The notes beneath the pieces are model-generated. The model saw nothing but the letters and a program-made list of their open reading frames with translations, was not told the DNA's origin and ran no database searches. Shown here in pieces: positions 9,184-18,869 of a stretch of 64,000 nucleotides of DNA. This DNA is from Microbacterium radiodurans (GTDB taxonomy: Bacteria; Actinomycetota; Actinomycetes; Actinomycetales; Microbacteriaceae). Numbering within the stretch: position 1 is the stretch's first letter; every line of letters begins with the position of its first letter. The translations under genes and the position numbers were made by a program. The stretch spans positions 186,001 through 250,000 of the forward strand of contig NZ_VYRZ01000001.1 in the NCBI RefSeq assembly GCF_008710705.1, read 5' to 3'.

Positions 9184-9199
9184 TGGCAACCGATTGACT
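9184..9199. promoter_or_regulatory. degenerate LacI-family operator O2
   Basis: TGGCAACCGATTGACT: the left half matches the island consensus perfectly and the right half is degenerate. It lies about 70 bases upstream of the receptor gene, in the receptor/dehydratase divergent region. Confidence 0.5.
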
Positions 9200-9217
9200 A
9201 GACATCCGCGACGGAAA

Positions 9218-9234
9218 TGACAACCGGTTGCCGA
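9218..9234. promoter_or_regulatory. LacI-family operator O3
   Basis: TGACAACCGGTTGCCGA with a perfect 10-bp palindrome CAACCGGTTG (9221-9230), placed 52 bases before the dehydratase start. With O2 it forms a pair whose centres are about 34 bp, roughly three helical turns, apart. Confidence 0.7.
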
Positions 9235-9286
9235 TTCGTTACCCTGCTCATCAGAACCAGGCCGCTAAGCGACTCGAGGAGAACCG

Positions 9287-10393
9287 GTGAAGATCACGCA
9301 CGTGGAGACGTACTCGCGCGGGCCACTACTGTCCGTGGTGCGAGTGCGCACCGACGACGGTCATGAAGGATGGGGACAGACCGCACCGTACTACGCCGAC
9401 ATCTCCACGGCCATGCTCCATTCGTACGTCGCGCCGTACTTCATCGGCTCGGATCCCTGGGACTGGGAAGCCCTCGTGGATCGGTTCACTCTCAAGGTCC
9501 ACAAGGTCTACGGCTCGATCCTCTGGCGCGCACTGTGCGGGATCGACTCGGCGATATACGACCTCCTCGCGAAGTCCGTGAATCGACCCGTCTATCAGCT
9601 CCTCGGCGGTGCGGTGCGCACGAGGATACCGGTGTACGGCTCGTCGATGAGCCGGAAGACGACGCCGGAGGCCGAGGCGGATCGCATGCTCGCGTTGCGC
9701 GAGTCGCACGGATTCCGCGCCTTCAAGCTGCGCATCGGTACGGTCATGGGCAGGGACGCCGATGTCTGGCAAGGGCGCACCTCATCGATGATCACCACCG
9801 TCCGGGACGCCCTCGGTCCTGACGTCGTGATCCACGCCGATGCGAACGGCGGCTATTCGGCGCCCGAGGCCATCCGCGTCGGGCGCCTGCTCGAGGACAA
9901 CGGGTACGGACATTTCGAGGAGCCGTGCGCGTACACCGACCTCGAGTCGACGGCGCACGTTGCATCCGTCCTGGACATCCCGGTCGCCGCCGGCGAGCAG
10001 GAGACATCGCTGCCGCAATTCCACCGGATGACCCAGACCCGGACCGTCGACATCATCCAGCCCGATATCGGATACGTGGGTGGCCTCGCCCGCGCCCGTA
10101 AGGTGTTGCAGATGGCGGAGGCTGCGGGCATCGCAGCCGCCCCGCACAGCGCGAACCCCTCGCTGATCCAGGTGTTCAACCTGCACCTCGCCGCATCCCA
10201 GCCGGCCGCCACCGGCCACCAGGAGTGGGGAATCGAAGCGTTCCCGTACTTCCAGGGGATCTATTCCCCGATGCCCGAGGTCATCGATGGTCATGTCGAG
10301 TTGGGCACCGCACCCGGTTGGGGCGTGGAGATCCTCCCGGAATTCCTGGAGGCAGCCGATCACGCGGTCACCGACACGGCTTCGACTCGCTGA
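9287..10393 (+). CDS. enolase-superfamily sugar acid dehydratase (mandelate racemase subgroup)
   Basis: A 368-residue enzyme of the mandelate racemase/muconate lactonizing group, which removes a proton alpha to a carboxylate, usually to dehydrate a sugar acid. The catalytic KxR pair is Lys147/Arg149 (FKLRIG). Metal ligands are Asp185 (HADAN), Glu211 (FEEP) and Glu237 (AAGEQ), and the general base is His287 (APHSAN). The GTG start at 9287 is preceded by GAGGAG six bases upstream. It is not the ManD-type mannonate dehydratase, which is encoded separately at 21757. Its own substrate, probably an aldonic or uronic acid, cannot be read from the sequence. Operator O3 is just upstream. Confidence 0.82.
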   Translation: MKITHVETYSRGPLLSVVRVRTDDGHEGWGQTAPYYADISTAMLHSYVAPYFIGSDPWDWEALVDRFTLKVHKVYGSILWRALCGIDSAIYDLLAKSVNRPVYQLLGGAVRTRIPVYGSSMSRKTTPEAEADRMLALRESHGFRAFKLRIGTVMGRDADVWQGRTSSMITTVRDALGPDVVIHADANGGYSAPEAIRVGRLLEDNGYGHFEEPCAYTDLESTAHVASVLDIPVAAGEQETSLPQFHRMTQTRTVDIIQPDIGYVGGLARARKVLQMAEAAGIAAAPHSANPSLIQVFNLHLAASQPAATGHQEWGIEAFPYFQGIYSPMPEVIDGHVELGTAPGWGVEILPEFLEAADHAVTDTASTR

Positions 10394-10395
10394 GC

Positions 10396-10424
10396 GGCGC
10401 TCGCCGCCGACGGCGGCGAGCGCC
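10396..10424. terminator. bidirectional terminator hairpin
   Basis: An 11-bp perfect stem (GGCGCTCGCCG with its complement) around a seven-base loop fills the 32-base gap between the convergent dehydratase and DUF4862 genes. Confidence 0.75.
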
Positions 10425-10425
10425 C

Positions 10426-11376
10426 TCAACTACTGTGATCGGGACCCGCGCCTCGCATGCACCGATCGACCACCGCCAGGAGCCGCAAGGTCTCCTCGAG
10501 GCGGTCGATCCCCCTCCGCTCGGGGTGCGCTGTCGTCTTGACGCCGACGTACGCGAGGTCACGGGGCAGCCGCCGGACGGCGCTCGCCACCCGCGCCGTG
10601 GTGAGCAGCGACGTCGGCTCGTCGACATCGAGGGGCAGATGAACATCGCGCCACGGACCGCCGTAGGCGCTTTCCACGGCCGCCGCGCCCGAGAAGAAAT
10701 ACGCGCCCAGCAGCCCGGCGTCGAGGGCAAGATCGAGATGGTGCTCAGCTCCCTCGGGGGCCGCGGCCTCGATGGCGGACCGGCCCCAGTTCAGCGCGAT
10801 CCTGAGCTCCGACCCGAACCGCGCGGACACCGCGGCCATCGCATCCATCTCCTCCGCCAACGACAGGTAGCCCTTCTGCACCTCGCCGGAGGATCGGAAT
10901 GCGTCGCAGTGCTCCACGATGAGACGGCTTCCGCCCCAATCCCACGACACGATCTCCTCCAGGGACCGCTCGAGGTCGCCGGTCGTGGACCGCGCACGTC
11001 CACGGTTCGGTGCGGAATGGAGTTCGACCGCCAGCACAGGTCTTTCGAGCTCCCGGATGTGCTGCCGCATCGCGGCGACGTCCGCGACCGCGGCTCGGCG
11101 GCCGGCGTCGTCGGCGGAGGCGAGCCCGTACGCGGGATAGCGGTGTCCCGCGCCGAGCGTGCGTCGGATCGCGGTGACCACCACCGACCAGTCGGGATCG
11201 AGAAGGGCGGCGAGCCGTCCGCTTCCCTCGGGGTGCAGGCCGTTCGTGTACGACAGCTCGAGTCCGTCGACGAGGGGATCGGCGCGCAGCGCTTCGTACC
11301 ACCGGGCCTCCGCCCGGTGGTCGTCGGCCAGCTCACGCGCCGCGGCGGCGTACGCGGAGACGATGCGTTCGGTCAT
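10426..11376 (-). CDS. DUF4862 family protein, possible TIM-barrel enzyme
   Basis: A 316-residue soluble protein that I recognise as DUF4862-like; no activity is established for the family to my knowledge. Repeated strand-helix segments such as GLELSYTN, SVVVTAIRRTLG, VLAVELHSAPNRG, SRLIVEHCDAFR, LRIALNWGRSAIE and LAYVGVKTTAHPERRG suggest a TIM barrel with Glu, His and Asp residues at strand ends, like sugar isomerases or epimerases. Its start overlaps the stop of the FAH gene by four bases (ATGA), so it is the last gene of the uidA-glcB-FAH operon. An isomerase or hydrolase step on uronate-derived sugars is an inference from context only. Confidence 0.7.
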   Translation of the reverse strand: MTERIVSAYAAAARELADDHRAEARWYEALRADPLVDGLELSYTNGLHPEGSGRLAALLDPDWSVVVTAIRRTLGAGHRYPAYGLASADDAGRRAAVADVAAMRQHIRELERPVLAVELHSAPNRGRARSTTGDLERSLEEIVSWDWGGSRLIVEHCDAFRSSGEVQKGYLSLAEEMDAMAAVSARFGSELRIALNWGRSAIEAAAPEGAEHHLDLALDAGLLGAYFFSGAAAVESAYGGPWRDVHLPLDVDEPTSLLTTARVASAVRRLPRDLAYVGVKTTAHPERRGIDRLEETLRLLAVVDRCMRGAGPDHSS

Positions 11377-12209
11377 CGTGCCGAACCACCCGGGTCTTCG
11401 GTCGAAGCTCGCCGCAGATGACGGCCGGCCCCGACGGGCTCCGTGCGCGCGAGCGCGACGACGTCGTTCTCCAGCACGCCCAGGGCTGCCATCGATATGC
11501 GGACGACGTTGCCTGCGCGCAGAGCTGCCCGCCCCGCCGGGCTGCCCGTCAGGATCAGATCTCCCGGCTCGAGCGTGAAGACGGCCGACGCCATCTCGAT
11601 GATCTCGGCGATGCCCAACCTCATCGTCCGCACGCTTTCATTCGTCACCTCCACCCCGTCGACGCTCATCACGATGTTCTGGTCGGCGGGGTCGAGATCG
11701 GTCTCGATCCACGGGCCGACGGGGCAGAAGGTGTCGTACCCCTTGGCTCGCGTCCACTGCCCGTCGGCGGACATCAGATCACGGGCGGAGACGTCGTTGG
11801 CCAGCACGTATCCGAAGACATGCGAGAGCGCACGGGATGCCGCGACATTCCGCGCTCGACGGCCGATGACCACTCCCAGTTCGGGCTCCGGTTCGATGAG
11901 GTCGCTCTCCTCCGGGAGCTCGATCGACGCGCCACTGCCCACCACCGCCGACGGCGGCTTGAGGAACAGCACAGGACCGAGGTCCGGGCTCCAGCCCATC
12001 TCGCCGACGTGCGAGCGGTAGTTGCGTCCGACGCAGACGATCTTGGACGGCATCACCGGAGCGATCAGGCGCACGTCCGCTCGCGGTATGGCCGTCCCCG
12101 CCGTCGTCACCGTACCCGTTGTCGGGTCCCCGGCGAGCGGAGTGACGGCATCCGCGTCCAGAATGCCCCACGAGCTCCCCTCGCCGTACTCGAAGCGCAC
12201 GAACCTCAT
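11373..12209 (-). CDS. fumarylacetoacetate hydrolase family protein
   Basis: A 278-residue FAH-fold enzyme that cleaves a carbon-carbon bond in 2,4-diketo acids or acts on related 2-keto acids. The family entry motif [12 protein letters not shown] is near residues 59-70, the metal-binding ExE is Glu108/Glu110 (EPELGVVIG) and the metal Asp is in ANDVSARD near 139. The C-terminal motif [11 protein letters not shown] is also typical. It is coupled by ATGA overlaps to malate synthase upstream and the DUF4862 gene downstream. Relatives hydrolyse 2,4-diketo-3-deoxy sugar acids in non-phosphorylating sugar pathways. That role would fit here, but substrate is not shown. Confidence 0.85.
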   Translation of the reverse strand: MRFVRFEYGEGSSWGILDADAVTPLAGDPTTGTVTTAGTAIPRADVRLIAPVMPSKIVCVGRNYRSHVGEMGWSPDLGPVLFLKPPSAVVGSGASIELPEESDLIEPEPELGVVIGRRARNVAASRALSHVFGYVLANDVSARDLMSADGQWTRAKGYDTFCPVGPWIETDLDPADQNIVMSVDGVEVTNESVRTMRLGIAEIIEMASAVFTLEPGDLILTGSPAGRAALRAGNVVRISMAALGVLENDVVALARTEPVGAGRHLRRASTEDPGGSAR

Positions 12210-14410
12210 CGGCTCCCGCCGATGCGCACATCCGCCCGGCGTTCCTCCGACTTCTTCGCGCGTCGCATCTCGTGCAGAAGCGGTTCGGTGTAGCCGTTCG
12301 GCTGCCGGGCGCCCTCGAAGATCAGCCGCCGCGCCGCGCTCAGGGCGAGCCCGCCCCCCGCGCCGCCGCTGAGCGGGGTGTAGAGCGGGTCGGCCGCGTT
12401 CTGCTCGTCGACGACGAGGGACAGTCGGCGAAGGCTGTCATCGACGTCGGCCTCGCTGATGACGCCGTGAAGCAGCCAGTTCGCCAGAAGCTGGCTCGAG
12501 ATGCGCAGCGTGGCACGGTCCTCCATCAGCGCGACGCCGTGGATGTCCGGGACCTTCGAGCATCCGATGCCCTGATCCACCCACCGGACGACATACCCGA
12601 GAATCGACTGGACACTGTTGTCGAGTTCGCGCCGGACCGTGTCGCGGTCGAGGTCGCCCGCTGCGAGCGGGGGCGTCAGCAGATCCTGCTGCTTCGGGGC
12701 CGGCCGGTCCGCGAGCGCGTCCGCCACCTCCACTCCGTCGACGTCGTGGTAGTGCAGGGCGTGCAGTGTCGCGGCCGTCGGGGACGGCACCCAGGCGGTC
12801 GTCGCGCCGGCGCGCAGCTGCGCGCCCTTCTGCTCCAGCATGTCTCGCATGAGATCCGGCATCGCCCACATGCCCTTGCCGATCTGGCCTCGGCCGCGGA
12901 GCCCCGCTCCGGTGCCGACGGCGACGTTCGACTCCTCGTAAGCGCGAAGCCAGACCGCGTCGCGCATGCGTCCCTTGGCAATCATCACGCCGGCGTGCAT
13001 CGAGGTGTGGATCTCATCGCCGGTGCGATCGAGGAAACCCGTGTTGATGAAGGCGACGCGGTCGTCCACGGCGTGGATGCATGCCGCGAGATTGACCGAA
13101 GTGCGACGCTCCTCATCCATGATCCCGATCTTGATCGTGGCGTGCGGGAGCCCGAACAGCGCCTCGACGCGGGCGAACAGCTCGCCGGCGAAAGCGACCT
13201 CAGCGGGTCCGTGCATCTTCGGCTTCACGATATACACGGAGCCCTCTCGGGAGTTCCGTCCCGCAACCGGGCCGCGGAGATCGGCGAGAGACCCGAGAAC
13301 CGTCACGACCGCATCGAGGATCCCTTCCGGCACCGGGGAGCCGTCCGCGCAGCGAACGGCGTCGGTCGTCATCAGGTGCCCGACATTGCGCACCCACAGC
13401 AGGGCACGGCCGGGAAGGGCGATGGCGCGCCCGTCCGCGGCTGTGTACGTCCGGTCGTCCGCAAGGACGCGGCGGAAGGTCCGCCCGCCCTTCTCGACGT
13501 CGGCGCTGAGCGTTCCTCTCATCAATCCCAGCCAGTTGCGATAGCCGAGGACTTTGTCATCGACATCCACCGCGGCCACGGAATCCTCCAGGTCCATGAT
13601 CGTCGTCACGGCCGACTCGAGGACGATGTCGGCGACACCCGCCCGGTCCGACGCTCCGATCGGGCTCTCGCGGTCGACGATGATATCGAGGTGCAGACCG
13701 TGGTGCTCGAGGAGGACGGACTTCGGCTCCCGGGGGTCCCCGGTGTACCCGGCGAACAGTTCCGGCTCGGCCAGCAGGCGTTCCCGACCGCTGCAGTCGG
13801 CGCGCAGAGCACCGTCCACGACGCGATACGCATCGACGTCTGCGTGAGACCCCGACTCGAGGGGCGCGACGTCGTCCAGAAGACGACGCCCGAAGGCGAC
13901 GACGGCGGCACCCCGTTCAGGGTTGTACGTCTTCCCGCGGGCCAGGGCCCCGTGCTCAGAGATGGCGTCCGTGCCGTACAGCGCGTCGTACAGAGAGCCC
14001 CACCGCGCGTTCGCGGCGTTCACCGCGAACCGCGCGTTCAACAGCGGAACGACGAGCTGGGGGCCGGCGACGCGGGCGACCTCCGCGTCGACGTCCTGCG
14101 TCCGCACCCGCACCGTGGCGGGCTGCGGGAGGACGTACCCGATCGCCTCGAGGTGCCGGCGATAGTCGGCGGCATCCACTCGCCCTGGATTGCGCCGATG
14201 ATAATCGTCGATCTGCGTCTGGAGCCGGTCGCGCTCGGCGAGCAGCTCGGCGTTGATCGGCGTCAGGTCGCGCAGGATGTCCGCGAGCCCGGCCCAGAAG
14301 GTCCCGGCATCGATTCCCGTCCCGTCCAGCGCCTCGTTCTCGATGAAGTCGACGAGAGGCGTGCCGACGTCGAGGCCGGCACGCTCCGTCCGTGATCGCG
14401 TGGTTATCAT
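12206..14410 (-). CDS. glcB: malate synthase G
   Basis: A 734-residue monomeric malate synthase, which condenses glyoxylate with acetyl-CoA to malate. Length and layout match isoform G (about 725 residues). Visible family segments include [48 protein letters not shown] in sequence, MWAMPDLM and [19 protein letters not shown] near the C-terminus. The ATG is preceded by GGGAGC. It is the second gene of the uidA operon and is coupled to the FAH gene by ATGA. Its presence in a glucuronide operon is unusual, because the standard Ashwell route makes no glyoxylate; it implies that one of the local pathways yields glyoxylate or glycolate. Confidence 0.93.
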   Translation of the reverse strand: MITTRSRTERAGLDVGTPLVDFIENEALDGTGIDAGTFWAGLADILRDLTPINAELLAERDRLQTQIDDYHRRNPGRVDAADYRRHLEAIGYVLPQPATVRVRTQDVDAEVARVAGPQLVVPLLNARFAVNAANARWGSLYDALYGTDAISEHGALARGKTYNPERGAAVVAFGRRLLDDVAPLESGSHADVDAYRVVDGALRADCSGRERLLAEPELFAGYTGDPREPKSVLLEHHGLHLDIIVDRESPIGASDRAGVADIVLESAVTTIMDLEDSVAAVDVDDKVLGYRNWLGLMRGTLSADVEKGGRTFRRVLADDRTYTAADGRAIALPGRALLWVRNVGHLMTTDAVRCADGSPVPEGILDAVVTVLGSLADLRGPVAGRNSREGSVYIVKPKMHGPAEVAFAGELFARVEALFGLPHATIKIGIMDEERRTSVNLAACIHAVDDRVAFINTGFLDRTGDEIHTSMHAGVMIAKGRMRDAVWLRAYEESNVAVGTGAGLRGRGQIGKGMWAMPDLMRDMLEQKGAQLRAGATTAWVPSPTAATLHALHYHDVDGVEVADALADRPAPKQQDLLTPPLAAGDLDRDTVRRELDNSVQSILGYVVRWVDQGIGCSKVPDIHGVALMEDRATLRISSQLLANWLLHGVISEADVDDSLRRLSLVVDEQNAADPLYTPLSGGAGGGLALSAARRLIFEGARQPNGYTEPLLHEMRRAKKSEERRADVRIGGSR

Positions 14411-14489
14411 GATGCTCCCGTCGTGCGCCCCGGGGCGCCAGGTGTGAGGTGGACGATGTCGTCCTCGATGTCGTGAGGTGACCGGCCGG

Positions 14490-16292
14490 TCAGACCCCGT
14501 CGGACGTGGGCTTCCGGCCGCTCAGCCCGCTCCAACGAGCGCGGAGGGTGTGCGCTGCAGCTTTGGGCTGACGGTCGCGGGTGAAGATGCCCTTCTTGTT
14601 CCCGCCCACGCGATGCAGCCCCGCACCGGTCCGGAAGTCCGCGAAGTTCCAGACGTGTTCGCCGACGAACTCGGGGTAGTCGTCGAAGACCCGGTGATGC
14701 ATGTCCAGGTACGCCTGCTGATATTCCTCGGACCAGGGCGCCGCATCGACGGCGTGCAGCCCGGCAAGGGTGTCCGCGCCGTACTCCATCATGAAGACCG
14801 GCCGCTGGAAACGCTCGATCCACGCTTCGATGTCCGCCCGCAGCTTCTGCTCCGCCGAGACCAGGTCCGCGAGGTCGATGTACCAGCCGAAGTATCGGTT
14901 GATGCCCACGACGTCGAAGAGGTCGGCGATCTGATCGTTCTGCGCGTTCGCCATCAGCCACGCGGTGTAGGTCAATGGGCGCGTCGGATCCAACTCTCGG
15001 GCCAGATCGGTCAGGGGCGCGAAGTACTCCCGCGCCCCGTCCTCCTGCCCCGCCGGTTCGTTGGCGATGCACCACATCACGACCGACGGGTGATTCTTGT
15101 CTCGGGCGATGAGCTCCCGAAGGTGCTGCGCATGAGTCGCCTGGGTCTTCTCCCCGAGCGTCTCCGGCGAGAACGTGGGCGGCGGGTTGCGCTGGGTCAT
15201 CCCCCCGGCGACGCCGAGGTTGAAGCCCACCGCCGAGGTCTCGTCGATCACGATGATCCCGTGCCGGTCGGCGTAGTCGAGCACCTCCTCCGCGTACGGG
15301 TAGTGCGAGGTTCGGAAGGAGTTGGCGCCGATCCAGTCCAGCAGCTGGAAGTCGTGGACGAGGTAGGCGTCGTCGTGCCCCTTCCCGCGCACCGCGGTGT
15401 CCTCGTGCTTGCCGAAGCCCGTGAAGTAGAACGGTTCGCCGTTCAGCAGGAACTGTGTTCCGCGCACCTCGACCGTTCGGATGCCCACGTTCACCGTGTA
15501 GACGTCGGCCACCTCACCGCCGGCAGGATCGAGAACCGTGATCTCGAGGACATAGAGGTACGCCGCCCCGGCGCGCCACAGGTTGGCGTCCGGTACCCGG
15601 AGTCGGGCCGTCGTTCCCGACCCCTCCGCAACGACAGCGTCATCCTCGTCCCGCAGCACCAGGCGGATGTCCGCGGACCCCGTGGTCTCGAGGGCGACGT
15701 CGACCACGCCGGCGGTGTTCTCGATCGACGTCACCACGGTCACGTCCGCCACCCGCAGGTCGGGGACGTGCAGCAGCGATACCGACCGGGCGAGTCCGGC
15801 GTAGTTGAAGAAGTCGTGGTGGTACTGCTGCTTGCGGCGCCCGTCGGGGAGGTCGAAGATGTGCCCGGGCGGCACGGTGTGCTCGGTCAGCTCGTTGTTC
15901 ACGCCGACGGTGAGTCGGAAACGCGCCCCGGGCTCGACCAGGTCGGTGACATCGAACTCGAAGGGCGTGTATCCGCCGATGTGCTCGCCGACGAAGGTGT
16001 CGTTCACGTAGACGCGACCCTCGTGCGTCGCCGCGTCGAACCGCAGGACGATTCGGCCGTCGACCCATGGCCGCGGCACATCGACGAAGCGCTGGTACCA
16101 GACCCACCCGACGTGATTGCGGATCGCCGGATCGACGAACTGATCGTTGTAGCTGGCAGGGACAGCGACGTCCAGCGAGCCGCGCAACGCACGCTCCCAC
16201 GGGGTGGTGTCGTCAGCGTGATCCAGCGCGAAGCGCCAGATCCCGTCCAGATTGGCGATCTCGCGCGTGGCGCCGGCCTGCGGTTTCAGCAT
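14490..16292 (-). CDS. uidA: beta-glucuronidase, GH2
   Basis: A 600-residue GH2 enzyme that hydrolyses beta-D-glucuronides. The layout is a jelly-roll sugar-binding domain (1-180), an immunoglobulin-like domain (180-275) and a TIM barrel. The acid/base is Glu412 in WCIANEP and the nucleophile is Glu503 in MMEYGAD, close to Glu413 and Glu504 of the E. coli enzyme. The NxK pair that reads the uronic acid carboxylate is present (Asn565, Lys567), which separates true glucuronidases from galactosidases of the family. There is no signal peptide, so it acts in the cytoplasm on imported glucuronides. A LacI-type operator lies 85 bases upstream. Glucuronate released here feeds uxaC. Confidence 0.95.
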   Translation of the reverse strand: MLKPQAGATREIANLDGIWRFALDHADDTTPWERALRGSLDVAVPASYNDQFVDPAIRNHVGWVWYQRFVDVPRPWVDGRIVLRFDAATHEGRVYVNDTFVGEHIGGYTPFEFDVTDLVEPGARFRLTVGVNNELTEHTVPPGHIFDLPDGRRKQQYHHDFFNYAGLARSVSLLHVPDLRVADVTVVTSIENTAGVVDVALETTGSADIRLVLRDEDDAVVAEGSGTTARLRVPDANLWRAGAAYLYVLEITVLDPAGGEVADVYTVNVGIRTVEVRGTQFLLNGEPFYFTGFGKHEDTAVRGKGHDDAYLVHDFQLLDWIGANSFRTSHYPYAEEVLDYADRHGIIVIDETSAVGFNLGVAGGMTQRNPPPTFSPETLGEKTQATHAQHLRELIARDKNHPSVVMWCIANEPAGQEDGAREYFAPLTDLARELDPTRPLTYTAWLMANAQNDQIADLFDVVGINRYFGWYIDLADLVSAEQKLRADIEAWIERFQRPVFMMEYGADTLAGLHAVDAAPWSEEYQQAYLDMHHRVFDDYPEFVGEHVWNFADFRTGAGLHRVGGNKKGIFTRDRQPKAAAHTLRARWSGLSGRKPTSDGV

Positions 16293-16368
16293 GTTACGTC
16301 TCCTGGTTCTCGTCGAGGTCGGCAGCCGATCAGTCCGGTGCCGGCCTCCGTGTCATCAAAGCATTCGG

Positions 16369-18045
16369 TCATGGTTTTGGCAACCGGTTTCCATCACGGA
16401 CGTCGCGCGGCCCGTCTCCGGAGCCGGTATCCGGCTGCGCGAGCTCAGCCGGCGATGTCGAGTCGACGACTCCCCCGGCCAGACCGATGGCCGCCTCGCG
16501 CTCGGCGTCTGCGATCCGTTCGCCTCGCGTCTTCGTGCTGAGCGCGACCGGCGGCAGGCATGCGATGCATACGACGGCCAGCGCCGCGAGGCCCGCGCAG
16601 ACGAGGTAGGCGTCTCCGACGCCGCGCGCATACGACTGCGCCACGACAGCCTGCACGGCAGCCGGCAGCGCGGCGCCGTCACCCCCGGACGTCGGGTCTG
16701 CTCCATCGAGGCTCACCCCTGCCTCACGGGCCACAACCGGAGCGAGAGCCGAGACACGCCACGCGACCATGGCGCCGAGCGCGGCCACCCCGACGGTCCC
16801 GCCGAGGGTTCGGAAGAACGTGATGCTCGCGGTGGCCACGCCCAGCTGTCCAGGGTGAACGCTGTTCTCGGCCACGAGGATGAGGTTCTGCATCACGCTC
16901 CCGATGCCGATCCCGACGAGCACGAGATACCCCCACAGCAGGGGAACAGGGGTCGCGATCGTGATGGTGCCCAGCAGAGCCAGGCCGAGGGCCTGGCATG
17001 ACGCGCCGACGACCATCCACCGCTTCCAGTGACCGAACCGGCTCACGAGCGCACCGACGACCGTCGACGCCACGGTGACCGCGATGAGCTGCGGCATCGT
17101 GATGAGGCTCGAATCGGTCGCGCTGGCGTCGCGGGCCACCTGCAGGTACTGGCTCATGAATATCGCGACGCCGTACGTCGCCACACCGACGGCGACGCTC
17201 GCGCACACGGCCAGGACGAAGGCGCGGTTGCGGAACAGACTCAGCGGGATGATGGGCTCGCGGGCACGCGACTCGACCCAAGCGGCCGATGCGAGGGTGA
17301 CGATCGTGCCGGCGAGCAGGACCGCACTGGTGATCGACAGCCAGGGGAAGTGGACGCCGCCGAACGAGACCCAGATGAGCAGCCCGGATATCCCCAGAGT
17401 GATGAGTGCGGCACCGAGGTAGTCGACGGACCGATGCCGGGTGCCGCGCGTCGCGGGGAGGGTGAGCGCGACGACAACCAGCGAGCCGAGAGCGATGACA
17501 CCGGACCCGACGAAGTTCCATCGCCACCCGAAGAGATCCGTCACGAGCCCGCCGACGAGCGGACCGGCGATGGTGCCGGCGGCAGTGACCGCGCCGAGAA
17601 GACCCATGTACTTGCCGCGCTCGCGGGGACTGATGATGTCAGCCAGAACGATCTGGATCAGCGACAGAAGCCCGCCCGCCCCGATGCCCTGAACTGCCCG
17701 GCCGGCGATCAGGGTCAGCGCCTCGGGGGCGGCCGCCGCCGTGACCGAGCCGGCGATGAAGAAGATCAGCGCCGCGAGGACGAGCGCTCGGCGACTGAGC
17801 AGGTCTCCGAGCTTGCCCCAGATCGGAGTGCTCACGGTGATCGCCAGCAGCGTGGCGGTGACGATCCACGTGAAAGCCGTCTGCGACCCGTTCAGGTCCT
17901 GCACGACGCGCGGCAGCGAGGTCGACACGATGGAGGTCGCGAGCATAGCGACGAGGAGACCGCTGAGGAGGCCGAAGAGTGTTCGTCCGATCGGGGGGCG
18001 TGCTCCGGCGATGGCGGGCGATGGACTGTCGACGGGCACGGTCAC
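16369..18045 (-). CDS. MFS transporter, DHA2-like, 14 membrane spans
   Basis: A 558-residue major facilitator. The first span is followed by LPRVVQDLNGSQTAFTWIVTATLL, and the cytoplasmic loop GKLGDLLSRR matches the MFS motif A. Motif C of exporters is close to GAVTAAGTIAGPLVGG. The hydrophobic segments fit the 14-span drug/H+ antiporter group 2. The GTG start overlaps the stop of the SDR gene as GTGA, so it ends the mannonate dehydratase operon. Substrate is unknown: uptake of a hexuronate, or efflux of an aglycone freed by the glucuronidase, would both fit. Operator O4 lies inside its last codons. Confidence 0.82.
   Translation of the reverse strand: MTVPVDSPSPAIAGARPPIGRTLFGLLSGLLVAMLATSIVSTSLPRVVQDLNGSQTAFTWIVTATLLAITVSTPIWGKLGDLLSRRALVLAALIFFIAGSVTAAAAPEALTLIAGRAVQGIGAGGLLSLIQIVLADIISPRERGKYMGLLGAVTAAGTIAGPLVGGLVTDLFGWRWNFVGSGVIALGSLVVVALTLPATRGTRHRSVDYLGAALITLGISGLLIWVSFGGVHFPWLSITSAVLLAGTIVTLASAAWVESRAREPIIPLSLFRNRAFVLAVCASVAVGVATYGVAIFMSQYLQVARDASATDSSLITMPQLIAVTVASTVVGALVSRFGHWKRWMVVGASCQALGLALLGTITIATPVPLLWGYLVLVGIGIGSVMQNLILVAENSVHPGQLGVATASITFFRTLGGTVGVAALGAMVAWRVSALAPVVAREAGVSLDGADPTSGGDGAALPAAVQAVVAQSYARGVGDAYLVCAGLAALAVVCIACLPPVALSTKTRGERIADAEREAAIGLAGGVVDSTSPAELAQPDTGSGDGPRDVRDGNRLPKP
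16377..16394. promoter_or_regulatory. LacI-family operator O4, upstream of uidA
   Basis: TTGGCAACCGGTTTCCAT, sharing the GGCAACCGGTT core; the perfect palindrome is AACCGGTT (16382-16389). It overlaps the final codons of the MFS gene and lies 85 bases before the uidA start, so it probably controls an internal promoter for uidA-glcB-FAH-DUF4862. Confidence 0.65.
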
Positions 18046-18869
18046 CCTCGGTCCGCCGGCGCGCGACCGATGATGTCCCGCAGCAGCAGGTCCACACGGG
18101 CCTGAGCCCTCTCGGCAACATCGCCCCCGGGCGCGACGTGCACGCGACCCGCCGCAACGGCTTCCAGCGCGGCGTCGGCCACCTGGCGCGGGGAGAGGAT
18201 GTCGGGCCGAAGGGAGCGCATGTCGACGGGGGGTCCCGATGGCGCGGAGATCGCTCCGAGGGTGGCCGAGTTCGCTCCCAGCGGCGTGTCGACGAGCCCC
18301 GGACACAGGACGGTCGCCCCCAGCGCCCCGGAGATCGCTCTCAGTTCGATGTCGAGCGTCTCGGTGAGCCCGACGACGGCGTGCATGGTGGTCGTGTACG
18401 GGGACCGGCCGGCCAGTGGTGCCAGTCCGGCGGACGACGCGGTGTTGAGCACGTGGCCGGACCCCTGTGCCACGAGGTGCGGAACGAACGAGCGGATGCC
18501 GTGGATCACGCCCATGACCTTGACCCGGATCATGCGATCCCACGTCGCCGGCTCTTGTTCCCATGCGGGCATCGCCGGAGAGACGAGTCCCGCGTTGTTG
18601 CACACGAGATCCACTCGACCGAACGCCTCCATGGTCGACGAGGCGAGGGCGTCGACGTCGGCAGCCTCGGACACATCGGCGCGCACGCCGATCGCCCTCC
18701 CCGGGGCGCCGCGTCCGTTCAGGTGCTCGAGAGCTGCGGGGAGGGCATCGTGACGGATGTCGGAGACGACGACGCTGCCGCCGCGGTCGACGACCGCCTC
18801 TGCCAGACCGAGACCGATGCCGCTGGCTCCGCCCGTGATGACCGCGACGGTCTCCGATGTGATGTTCAC
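18042..18869 (-). CDS. SDR-family protein lacking the catalytic lysine
   Basis: A 275-residue classical short-chain dehydrogenase fold. The cofactor motif GGASGIG (residues 13-19) and the NNAG motif (91-94) are intact, as is the serine of NTASSAG. The active-site motif reads Tyr158-Thr-Thr-Thr-Met162: the Lys of YxxxK is a Met. One base change (AAG to ATG) would account for it, and flanking residues HAVVGLTE are otherwise standard. It may be a non-catalytic or altered-mechanism member, or a recent mutation. It sits between uxuB and the MFS gene, coupled to both by four-base overlaps, so it shares the hexuronate regulon. Confidence 0.8.
   Translation of the reverse strand: MNITSETVAVITGGASGIGLGLAEAVVDRGGSVVVSDIRHDALPAALEHLNGRGAPGRAIGVRADVSEAADVDALASSTMEAFGRVDLVCNNAGLVSPAMPAWEQEPATWDRMIRVKVMGVIHGIRSFVPHLVAQGSGHVLNTASSAGLAPLAGRSPYTTTMHAVVGLTETLDIELRAISGALGATVLCPGLVDTPLGANSATLGAISAPSGPPVDMRSLRPDILSPRQVADAALEAVAAGRVHVAPGGDVAERAQARVDLLLRDIIGRAPADRG

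Noticed and set aside
12272..14395. Long antisense frame (about 700 codons) opposite malate synthase G
   Set aside because: High GC removes stop codons from the opposite strand; the translation has no recognisable domain, while the sense frame is a full malate synthase.
14478..16541. Long antisense frame opposite beta-glucuronidase
   Set aside because: Same GC effect; the sense frame has all GH2 catalytic residues.
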